This document shows positions 1 through 8,914 of a stretch of DNA of 29,056 bases, piece by piece; positions within the stretch are counted from its first letter, which is position 1; every line of letters begins with the position of its first letter. The notes below the pieces were generated by a model that saw nothing but the letters and a program-made list of their open reading frames with translations, did not search any database and was not told the origin of the DNA. The translations under genes were made by a program, and so were the position numbers. The DNA comes from Hymenoscyphus infarciens (lineage: Eukaryota; Ascomycota; Leotiomycetes; Helotiales; Helotiaceae): assembly GCA_001414345.1 (NCBI GenBank), contig LLCB01000498.1, positions 1 to 29,056 of the forward strand, written 5' to 3'.

Positions 1-950
1 ATAATCTAATTATATTTTAAGCTATTAAAAAAACTCTTTTATTTAAATAATACTTAAAAGTATTCTATTTACTAAGAGGTTTATTAGTTAGTTAAGATAT
101 ACTACTTATACTTATTATACTAGTTTCTAATAAAAGTATTATATATCTAGATTTTTAATATTTTTTAATTTAGACTTCTTTTAATACTATAAAAGAAGCT
201 AATATACTACTTTTAAAAAGCTATATTTAAATATTAATTAAAAAAAGAACTTTATAACTATAATTTAAATATAGTTAAAAAAAAGCTAGTAAAATATCTT
301 AGTATTTTATATAAGTAGATATTAATAAATCTATATATTTAGAAGCTTATAATAATACGAATTATATACTACTAGTAAAGAGATATATATAATTTATAGA
401 CTTAAATACTAAGATAAAGAATAGATTATTCTTTTTAATATAAAGAGAGATAAGATATATATATAGAATATAAACAAGGTTTTAGATATATTTAACTAGT
501 TTTAGAACTAAAACTCTTCTAATATAAAGAGTAATTATAAATAGCTAGCTATTATAAAGCTATAAAAGAATAATTTATTATAGCTATTAACGCTTTATAT
601 CTAATTTAGTCTTTTACTAATAAATTATTTATAAACTCTTTTAAAAATATTCTTCTTAGTTTTTAAAAAATATAACTACTATTTACTAGTTTAATTAAAT
701 AATCTCTCTTTTACTAATAAAGAAGCTAAGGTTATAATAAAAGTAAAGATATATAATATAAGAGCTATATTATATAACTAAGAATTATAAAGCTATAAGT
801 ATATAAAAGTAGTAGTAGTAGAAGAAATGAAATTTAAAATTTTTATTTATTTTAATAACTATAACTTTTATAATAATCGAGTATATATGATTTTAGTATA
901 ATCGAATAGCTTTAATATAGAATTCTCTTAACTTTGAAGTATAATTAAGT
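1..950. repeat. AT-rich block degraded by repeat-induced point mutation (RIP)
   Basis: The sequence is dominated by A and T, TpA is the commonest dinucleotide, and CpA and TpG are almost absent; isolated exceptions lie near 474 and 827. That is what RIP (C to T at CpA) leaves in duplicated DNA of Pezizomycotina. No open reading frame of useful length survives on either strand. The block is most likely an ancient transposable element; the family cannot be identified. The change to normal composition at about 930-960 is abrupt, only about 220 bp before the first gene. Confidence 0.85.
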
Positions 951-1059
951 ATAAAAGGTGGTAGTAGAGGACGTTGAATTATAAGATATTTAGACGCTGA
1001 AATGCTAAAAAGTTGATTTTCTAAGAGGGTCGCTAACAGCCACCATAAAAATCCACGCA

Positions 1060-1096
1060 TCGCGTCACGGTCGCGTTCCCCTTGAAGAAGTCGCGT
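1060..1096. promoter_or_regulatory. Three TCGCGT motifs upstream of the RNase H2C gene (MCB-like)
   Basis: TCGCGT occurs at 1060-1065, 1071-1076 and 1091-1096, all in the same orientation, 74-110 bp before the ATG at 1170. CGCGT is the core of the MluI cell-cycle box (ACGCGT) bound by the APSES factor MBF, which in yeasts drives G1/S expression of DNA replication and repair genes. Three copies in 37 bp, in a short promoter bounded by an AT-rich block, is suggestive. None is the full ACGCGT palindrome, so binding is an inference. Confidence 0.4.
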
Positions 1097-1169
1097 CTAT
1101 CTCTAGCACTCAAAAGTTTATACAGAGGAACATTAAATCTACCTAGAGAATTACAACAACAACACCACA

Positions 1170-1772
1170 ATGCTCGCCATCCAAAAAAGTAAAAACCACA
1201 AAGGCAAATGCACTCCCAACGTGCTCCCCTGCCGAGTCCACCACAACGGACCCGTCAATGCCTCGCCTCGATATTGGGACCCTAAGACCGCAAAAGGTAT
1301 TCCCTCCCCCTCCCCCTCTCAATGCTGTCTCTGAATCCAATCCCCAGATGGAAAAACAATCTCCTACTTCCGCGGTCGCAAACTGCACGGCAAGAAATTA
1401 AAAGTCCCAAAAGGCTATCGCGGTCTCGTCCTCGCACCGACCGATCGAATACTACCAAAACCACAACCACCAAGTGATGCGGATGAGGATGTTGAGGAGG
1501 TAGAGGTAGTTCCCGATGTCAAGGTTGTGGAGGAACAATCTGAGTTTGAGGATATCATGATTTGGGGGCATGAGAGTCTGCCGGATGAGATGGCGGATCC
1601 GTATGTTAGGGGGATGGAGGAATGGATTCAGTTTGCGGAAATGGTTTGTTACCTAGCTCTGGGTGGTGTTGAGATGCTTGCTAATTGGGAGGTAGATACA
1701 TTCTCAGGACGAGGAGAAGGAATCGAAATGATCGACATAATGGATTATTTTAGTAGATTGGCGTTTGGGTAG
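1170..1772 (+). CDS. RNH203: Ribonuclease H2 subunit C (Rnh203 type, non-catalytic)
   Basis: This is the small accessory subunit of trimeric RNase H2, the nuclear enzyme that cuts RNA in RNA-DNA hybrids and starts removal of single ribonucleotides from DNA. Exon 1 is 1170-1296 and an intron is 1297-1347 (51 nt, GTATTC to CCCCAG). Joining gives a frame with family landmarks: an early LPCRVHHNGP segment, then YFRGRKLHGK with a following GYRG, an acidic linker, and finally IMIWGHE and PYVRGMEEWI. The ATG lies in a CAACACCACA leader and is the first in frame. Read straight through, exon 2 ends at TAG 1770-1772, giving 183 aa. A second intron is quite possible at 1644-1707 (GTTTGT, CTAAT, TTCTCAG); it would replace the hydrophobic tail with an acidic DEEKESK end at TGA 1729-1731 (148 aa), which suits the family better. 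Identity is firm from the motifs; the C-terminus is open. Confidence 0.85.
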
Positions 1773-3414
1773 GGCATGGCATGGCGTTTGGGGAAATACC
1801 AGGATAATTGAATTTGGTTATACGCACCTTTTCTTCAGTCGCATCGGTACTGAATTACATGTGTATTCTCTCTATGAAAACAGGATGGATAGATTACTGT
1901 TGGGTATTATTCTGAAATTATACAGGAGTATTCCTTCTATAAGTCTTCTTTTTCCCCGCCTCATTCTAGTCTATCCTCACCTCGCACATTACTAATTTAT
2001 TTCTACCACAGAGGGTGGCTTACCCGGGTGTAGTAGCAGTGAAGTTTTCTATTAGTAACATGGGAATAGCCATGATAAAATAAGAGAAGGAAGTCGGGTC
2101 CAGCTAGCTAATGGTAGATCACCTACCAATTGTCAAGGTTAAGTGGAGGCTACTGATAGATTACCAATTAAGTTTATTAGCTGAAAAAAGAAGAAGAGAA
2201 ATTTTACAGGCAATGTGAAGCTATTTACAGGTAACCTGGGAACAGCTGTAGTAGGTATGCAGTTGGGCTATTCATTAGGTTTCCTAAAAGTCAAGGTAGT
2301 GCTATTTTGGTCAACCTCCATATTCTGCAACAGTTCTTCGTCTTGGTCTAATCTCGACGCTTCGCCCGACATACGCCTCTCCCTCCTTTGGATTGAACCT
2401 GCATATTTTCGTTGCAAATCGCGATTATTTCTAGTAGTTGAACGCCTAAAAATAAACCACAAAACATCTACCACCTCCAATTCTAAAAAGCCGATCTTAT
2501 AAATCTCGATATAAAATGAAAGTTTCCCTCCGTACCTTCTCTTCGATCAAAAAATTGTTCTTATCGTGGGAAGTGATGCATATGTTTCCGGGATTAATAG
2601 AGGGGAAGATGTGGAATTACAGGGGGGTGAGAGGAAACCTGGGAATTTTAACACGTGAGGACTTCAAAGTACCTATGTAGATGTAGGCTCGAGGTGGATA
2701 TTAAAAGCGGTAGTAGATAAATAACCCGTTATTCGAACTTTCTAGTACATCTTTGGAACTTGATTGTTTTGAAATACTTGTACTGATAGTTCTAAATTGC
2801 TCTCTAAGGACTTAGGATAATTTACTTAAGTTACCCTAGAAAATTAGTACAACAAGGGCTAGGTAGGCAGGTATGTACGAACCTATAGTATTCACTGCCA
2901 CTTTTCAAGGTCCACCGCGAGTTAGGTTAATATCTTTATCGAACTTCATTTCGTTACTTACAAACACAAAATCAACATGATAAACTTCGCGCTTGAAGAA
3001 TACAAACTAGTAAGCCGCGGAGGTCTCGCTAAAAGAGGGTCGCTCGACAGCATCACTCGGAAAGGAGAAAAGGAGAAATGGGGAATGTCAATAAACACAA
3101 TTAATACTCGCGAGTGTTACCGTGGTAATGAGAAAGTGCGATGTGCAACAAAACATGGATTTCTCAACTTCGGTTCCAGTACTTAATGTCACTCAAAATG
3201 CACGCGGGAAGGCGAACTCGTTTGCTCGACGGGGGATAAAGCCACACCAAAGTTTTTGAGGAAATATAAAAAGGCGTGTTGATAAAATTAATTGCAACAA
3301 AATCCTCATGTTCTGATTAGAGCAATCAATGTGAGGCGACTCCACGCAACCTCAATCCTCACTCAACGAAATACAAATACAGGGTATCTTCACATATTCA
3401 CACACAGCCCAAAC
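1773..3414. other. Convergent intergenic region, no convincing gene
   Basis: This spacer lies between the 3' ends of the RNase H2C gene (+) and the phospholipase D-like gene (-), so it should hold two 3' untranslated regions. A 69-codon ATG ORF at 2977-3186 (+) has a reasonable start context (ATCAACATG) but no recognisable motif. A charged 70-codon frame on the minus strand at 2480-2268 has no ATG near its beginning. Composition is moderately AT-rich without the extreme RIP pattern. I see no RNA gene or repeat here. Confidence 0.5.
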
Positions 3415-4812
3415 TCACGACTCCAGTCTCCCCTCCAAACTCTCTTCCACACAAGCTTTGATAGTCTCAGCCATCTTCCTCGAGAAAAATGCCACACCGA
3501 GTTCTTGACTCGTATACCAACTCGCACGATCCATATTCCCACTTCCCAACACCACAATCTCCTCATCCACAATGGTAAGTTTCATATGAGCCTTGACAGG
3601 TTCATTAGCAGCTTTCGGGTCTTTAGGTCGGTAATAAGCTATATCCAATGATCCAAGATTCGGTGCCTGCATTTCAGGATCTGAGGATGCTTTTTGGTTT
3701 TGGAGGGCAGCTAGCTTTTTGTGTTGACGACGGAGTTTCCAGACTTCGAATTCGGTTATTGTTCCTGCTGTTACTAATTGTTCTAGGATCATGAGCTTGC
3801 TGCTTGTTCTGATTCGAATATTGACTCCGCGTTGGAGTGCTGAGAGGATGGCGCAGATCACGGGGTAAGATGTGAGATTTGGGGTTTGAATGAAGATCTC
3901 ATGTTGGGCGTTTTCGAATATGTAAAGGAGAAATTTGTTGAGCGGGGTATGAGGAGTAATTGTGATTTTGCTGAACGGTTTGAACGTTGGATTCCAGTGA
4001 TGGGGCGAGGGAAGGAGGATTGTAGGGACAGGTGAGGATTGAGAGACTGATATGTGTTGCATCAGATTGGCGACATTCTCTCCATCTGGTACTGGGTTCG
4101 GGACATTGCTCTCGTCGCCCTCGGGTAGGAGATGAGGCAAATCGGTATTCTTGGACCAAAAGGCCACCCAGAAGTAAAACAACTCCAGACAAATCTTGCC
4201 CCTAAGCTCGATACATCCCTCGAACCAATCTTCCCAGCTGACATTACAACTAGGCATAAAAGCCAACTGTCGATCGACCAGAATAAATTTGGGATGCATA
4301 ACGCTGAATGGTCGAACAAAAACACTTTTGACACTTAGTTCAAGACCCATCAGTAGCTCTGGTGATGGAAGTCCCAATCCAGTCCACGAATTTGGTGGAT
4401 AAACCTTCCCATCTGGACCAGAGGTTCCAAACAGCTTTTGAATAATCGAAATCGAGGAGAAGCAAAGTCGGACTTGGATTTTGTGACCCTGCGTGATGCC
4501 TTTGGAAGACAACTTTTGAAGTAATGAGCACACCATATCTCGAGATGAAGACTTGGCCCAGAAACAGGTGACCAGTATCAATTCCTCTTTCGCGGAGAGA
4601 CATTTTGGGAGGACGTTGGAGAGGATTTGTGCACCGGTTCCAACGGAGAAATTCCCCGGTTCTGAGGTTGTGACGAGCTCTTTGGGGTTGGAGGTGTAAT
4701 AAGTTTGAGCTTCTTGGGTGATGTTTGCTTCTTCTTGCATTTTGTTGAGCCAGCCATCTATGATTGACTGGGATGTGGAGGGTACGAGTGCTCTTCTGCG
4801 GGGTGAGGCCAT
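3415..4812 (-). CDS. Phospholipase D/nuclease superfamily protein with two HKD motifs
   Basis: The 465-aa protein is encoded without introns and stops at TGA 3417-3415. It carries two HxKxxxxD motifs: HPKFILVD (H173, K175, D180) and HMKLTIVD (H409, K411, D416), the latter followed by a textbook GSGN. Two motifs are the hallmark of the phospholipase D fold, in which the histidines form one active site for phosphodiester hydrolysis or transfer. After the first motif the usual GSxN is PSCN. A region at about 225-280 is proline-rich and probably a loop. No membrane segment or signal peptide is evident. The substrate cannot be read; fungal relatives are usually annotated only as phospholipase D/nuclease or cardiolipin-synthase-like. 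The chosen ATG (AAGATGGCC) is the first in frame; the frame stays open for 24 codons upstream without ATG. A TTTCTTCAG acceptor-like site ending at 4834 could mark a leader intron. It is divergent from the Lon gene. Confidence 0.8.
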   Translation of the reverse strand: MASPRRRALVPSTSQSIIDGWLNKMQEEANITQEAQTYYTSNPKELVTTSEPGNFSVGTGAQILSNVLPKCLSAKEELILVTCFWAKSSSRDMVCSLLQKLSSKGITQGHKIQVRLCFSSISIIQKLFGTSGPDGKVYPPNSWTGLGLPSPELLMGLELSVKSVFVRPFSVMHPKFILVDRQLAFMPSCNVSWEDWFEGCIELRGKICLELFYFWVAFWSKNTDLPHLLPEGDESNVPNPVPDGENVANLMQHISVSQSSPVPTILLPSPHHWNPTFKPFSKITITPHTPLNKFLLYIFENAQHEIFIQTPNLTSYPVICAILSALQRGVNIRIRTSSKLMILEQLVTAGTITEFEVWKLRRQHKKLAALQNQKASSDPEMQAPNLGSLDIAYYRPKDPKAANEPVKAHMKLTIVDEEIVVLGSGNMDRASWYTSQELGVAFFSRKMAETIKACVEESLEGRLES

Positions 4813-5115
4813 CTTGAATTTGAGCCTGGTTGTCTGAAGAAATTGAGCGTGGATTTCGGAAAGGGAACTGGGGGAAGATGGCAAGAAACTTCACCGCAAA
4901 CAAGGCTTTCAATGATTTGATATGATTGTAGTTGGTAGCAATTTGGGCAGGAGGTATCTTGCTAGAAATGGGGATAGAGTTTATTAGAACATTCGAGACT
5001 TTAAATATCCGAAATGGCAAGAACGACTGGCTAGACAAGCTCAACCTACCTACTCATTTTGTTAAATGGAGGTTGAGCATTTTCCTCGAGATTTCTCGAA
5101 GGCACGATTTCGCTG

Positions 5116-5136
5116 CACGTGGTGATGTGGCACGTG
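5116..5136. promoter_or_regulatory. Paired CACGTG E-boxes in the divergent promoter
   Basis: Two CACGTG palindromes lie at 5116-5121 and 5131-5136, start to start 15 bp. The second is embedded in the longer palindrome GGCACGTGCC. CACGTG is bound by bHLH factors (Cbf1, Pho4 and SREBP-like proteins in fungi). The pair sits about 300 bp upstream of the phospholipase D-like start and 340 bp upstream of the Lon start, so it could serve either gene. The motif is seen; the factor is inferred. Confidence 0.4.
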
Positions 5137-5328
5137 CCACAAATGGTGTAATCTTTCCAATTGGAGTTTACAAGTAGAAACTTTTTATAATTAAATTTGT
5201 TCTTAAGAAAGGATACTTATACATAGCTCTATATTGACTCGGTATTCCCTAATAATTACTATTGCAAGTTTGCTGTAGAGTTTCTAGTCCCTAAGGAAGC
5301 TTTCTGTCCGGGGTCGGCCTGAATCCAA

Positions 5329-5334
5329 CCTCGG
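5329..5334 (+). promoter_or_regulatory. CCTCGG motif (FarA/FarB-type fatty-acid response site)
   Basis: CCTCGG occurs 143 bp before the Lon start codon. This hexamer is the binding core of the Aspergillus Zn2Cys6 regulators FarA and FarB, which induce beta-oxidation and peroxisome genes on fatty acids. Its presence before a peroxisomal protease gene is consistent with such control. A single 6-bp match is common by chance. Confidence 0.3.
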
Positions 5335-5476
5335 CCCAATCCAAACAGTGTAAACTTTCGATTGCCACCATTTACACAACACCAGACTGGTCGCATCTCA
5401 TCTACCTACAAATAAATACACTTCCCTGTCGCAACATCTAGCTTTACAGAAATAACAACCCTCTACTATAGCAAAG

Positions 5477-8400
5477 ATGGCGCCTACGAAGGCAGTCAGT
5501 CTGCCCATGATCCCCTTGGCCAAAGATACCGTCCTCCTCCCCGGAATCGTCCTTCGAATCCCCGTGAGCGCGACTCGATCCGATATCCCAGCTCTTCTGT
5601 CCAATATATACAGCAAGGCGGCGACAAGAACACCTAGCCAGCGACTAGATAACGTCAACATCGCCTGCGTACCGTTGACGTCGCATTATCTAAACAACCA
5701 TGGGCAAAGGATGATAGCAGAAGACGATCAGAGCCCAAGACCCAAGGAACGTATGGATATAAATCCAGCAAGCGCTACAAGGGAGGATATATTTGGATAT
5801 GGAGTTGCTGCGAAGATATCGGGTGTGGAGGGAAAGGGGACCGGGGAATTTGCCTTGCTAGTTGAGGGGATCGCTAGGATCAAGATTGAAAGAATTACAC
5901 AGGAGCGACCATTTTTTGAGGCGGATGTCACATACATATATGATGATGGTGAAACTACTTCCTCCATCTACTTAATGATGTATCCTAACTTCTTGCAGTC
6001 ATCTCCGCAGAAGACATTGCCGTACAAGGGCTATTTGCCCATCTTAAACAACTATCTCGTGAACTTCTTACTTTACTTCGCCTTTCCTCCCTCTTACCTC
6101 GAACCACGGGAGCCCCGGGTCTTTCTCCAGTGCTTGCCAGACGGCTGGAGCTTTTTATTGCGAAGAAGGGGATACAAGATGCGGGGACATTGGCCGACTT
6201 CATGACGAATATTGTGGAAGCTTCGTTTGAGGAGAAACTACAGGTCCTCGCTGCCTTGGATGTGAAGGGTCGATTGGAGAAGACGATCGCTTTACTGCAG
6301 CGCCAAATTGGAAACATCAAGAATAATGTCAGCATCACCACATTTACAAGCACGAGTTTCCCCAATATCGACTTCGACCAGATGAATAGGAGCAATAAGC
6401 AACGCTCAAGAAGGTTGAATGTGCCCGGAATGTCGGGGATGCTGCCACCTGGAATTGGTGGGATGGGAGGCCCTCCTGAGGAAGACCAAGAACCAAATGA
6501 GGTGGATGAGTTGAAGAAGAAAATTGATGAAGCCCAATTGACCGCTGAGGCTTCAAAGATTGCAGAGAGGGAACTGAAACGATTAAAGAAAATGTCTCCA
6601 GCACAAGCAGAGTATCAAGTGACTCGCAATTATTTGGAAAATTTGGCAGAAATACCATGGACAGCAGCAACTGACGACCAACTGGGCGTGGACACTTTAA
6701 CGCGAGCTAGGAAACAGTTTGATGAGGATCACTATGGACTGGAAAAGGTCAAGAAGCGCCTGCTGGAATATCTTGCGGTTCTCAAGCTCAAGCAGTCGAT
6801 AAACCAGGAAGTCAACACGCAGGTAGCCAAAGCAGAAGAAGACAAGGCAGTAGAAAAAGTGGAAGTTTTGAAGAGCAAGCGCATGATTGACAAGTCACCA
6901 ATTCTTCTTCTGGCTGGCCCACCGGGCGTTGGCAAAACTAGCTTGGCAAAATCCGTCGCAACAGCTTTGGGGAGGAAATTTCACCGTATCTCTCTTGGTG
7001 GTGTGAGAGATGAAGCCGAGATTAGAGGTCATAGGAGAACGTATGTTGCAGCTATGCCGGGCCTTATTGTGCAAGGTCTGAAGAAGGTTGGAGTTTCTAA
7101 TCCTGTCTTCCTCCTCGATGAAATTGACAAAGTTGGGTAAGTTGTTCGAATCCCTACTGGACTCAAAACTGACGAATTATAGAACTTCAAACTTTCAAGG
7201 TGATCCGTCAGCAGCAATGTTGGAAGTCCTAGATCCTGAACAAAATCATACTTTTATGGATCATTATGTCAATATCCCTATAGATCTAAGCAAAGTCCTC
7301 TTCATCGCTACCGCCAATAGCCTAGATACCATACCTCCTCCATTACTCGACCGTATGGAAACTATCAATTTATCTGGCTACACGACTCTCGAAAAGAGAC
7401 ATATTGCACAGCAGCACTTGATCCCTAAACAAATTCGCACAAGTATGCTCTTCATATTCGAAAAACAAAACAAAACATGCTAACACTTTCATAGATGGTC
7501 TCGGAGAAGGACAGGTCGATTTCAACCAAGACGTCGTGTCGAAAATCATCGAGTCATACACACGTGAATCAGGAGTTCGGAATCTCGAGCGTGAGATTGG
7601 ATCCGTATGCCGTGCAAAGGCCGTCGAGTATGCAGAAGCAAAAGATTCGGGACATGCAGGTATGTCATGTACTCTCAAACTGTGCGTGATGACACAAGCT
7701 GACACGTTTTTCTCAGAGAATTATAAGCCTTCGTTATCTGTGGACGACATTGAGGAAATATTGGGCATTGAGAAGTACGACGAGGAGATTGCGGAGAAAT
7801 CAAGGTAATTATCTTCCCTGCTCCAGTTTTGTGTTACCTGCCTTGCTCTTCGCTTCAAACGTTTGTCATTGTCCCTATTTCGGGTTTCCAGATACAAAAC
7901 CTCCGAAACATACCCACTAGGAGAGTTTAACTGACAGTAATGGTAGTCGTCCTGGCATCGTGACTGGGCTCGTGGCGTACAGCTCGGGCGGGAACGGGAG
8001 CATACTTTTCATCGAAGTGGCTGATATGCCGGGTAGCGGCAGCGTGCAGTTAACTGGGAAGCTCGGCGATGTCCTGAAAGAAAGTGTCGAGGTAGCACTG
8101 AGCTGGGTGAAAGCACATGCTTATGAGCTGGGATTAACCCATGATCCCACGGAGAATATCATGAAGAAGCGTAGTATCCACGTTCACTGCCCGTCAGGAT
8201 CGATTCCCAAGGTAAGCGCAATGCGTCATGATAGTCTGATTTCATTGCTGATCATTTCATCAGGACGGGCCTTCGGCTGGTATGGCACATACCATTGCCC
8301 TGATATCCCTGTTCTCTAACAAAGCTGTACCACCGACGATAGCAATGACCGTATGTTGATCCCTGGTCCCCGCGAAAACAAATGTCTCAGTCACCGTTAA

Positions 8401-8791
8401 TACTTTACAGGGCGAGATCTCACTCCGTGGCCGTGTCACGGCGGTCGGGGGTATCAAGGAGAAACTGATCGGTGCTCTTCGTGCTGGGGTGAAGACTGTG
8501 CTCCTCCCGGCTCAGAATAGGAAAGAGTAAGCTTGCCTGCTCTAAAATTTCAAGGCTGTCGGTCATTTTCTTGTGCTAACCAGTGATTTAGTGTCAAGGA
8601 GTTACCTCAGGAAGTCAAGGATGGGTTGGAGATCATTCATGTCAGGTTAGTATCACTCGAATTCGCTTATTTAGGTAGGAACTACTTGCTAAAATTGATT
8701 CAGACATATATACGAGGCTATGCGCTACGTGTGGCCCGAAGCACGTTGGCCTGGTGAGGAGAACTTTGCCCTCATTGAAAGTCAGCTGTAA
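5477..8791 (+). CDS. LONP2: Peroxisomal Lon protease (Lon protease homolog 2)
   Basis: ATP-dependent serine protease of the peroxisomal matrix that degrades misfolded or oxidised proteins. I read ten exons: 5477-5948, 5999-7136, 7183-7442, 7495-7659, 7717-7804, 7947-8211, 8264-8350, 8411-8526, 8592-8645 and 8704-8791. All introns are GT-AG, 46-142 nt, and most have a CTAAC or CTGAC branch site. The sum is 2733 nt, 910 aa, usual for fungal Lon2. The N-terminal LON substrate domain begins with [15 protein letters not shown], without the long mitochondrial presequence of Pim1-type Lon. Walker A is GPPGVGKT (464-471) and Walker B is FLLDEID (528-534). The protease dyad is S800 in DGPSAG and K843 in GGIKEK, spaced 43 residues as in bacterial Lon. 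The protein ends Ser-Gln-Leu, a PTS1-type signal. Its TAA stop overlaps a GTAAGC donor that could be spliced. No frameshift or missing catalytic residue is seen. Confidence 0.93.
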
Positions 8792-8862
8792 GCGAGCTTG
8801 AATGGTGCTTAAGTAACTTCCGCTGGCATATTCATGGCGAGACTCTCTCCTCTTCATTTCAG
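8788..8862 (+). other. Possible alternative last intron removing the Lon stop codon and PTS1
   Basis: The last codons are CAG CTG TAA, and the G of CTG starts GTAAGC, a strong fungal 5' splice site. A pyrimidine-rich acceptor, TCTTCATTTCAG, ends at 8862. Removing the 75-nt segment keeps the frame and replaces the stop with 16 more residues, ending Gly-Arg-Asp before TAG at 8912-8914. The unspliced message gives a -SQL terminus, the spliced one no PTS1. No good CTRAY branch site is visible (only AGTAAC at about 8811), which weakens the case; it could also act as an unspliced 3' UTR. Confidence 0.35.
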
Positions 8863-8914
8863 TATGTTACATCAAATAGACGATTATCACGAGCGGGTGG
8901 ACGGAAGGGATTAG

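Noticed and set aside
280..640. Possible Copia-type integrase remnant in the left AT-rich block
   Set aside because: One plus-strand frame, if RIP stops are ignored, loosely recalls integrase spacing, but no catalytic motif can be read with confidence after this much RIP. The element family stays unassigned.
2268..2480. Charged minus-strand frame in the convergent spacer
   Set aside because: It reads somewhat like protein but has no ATG near its start, no clear splice partners, and lies in the expected 3' region of two genes.
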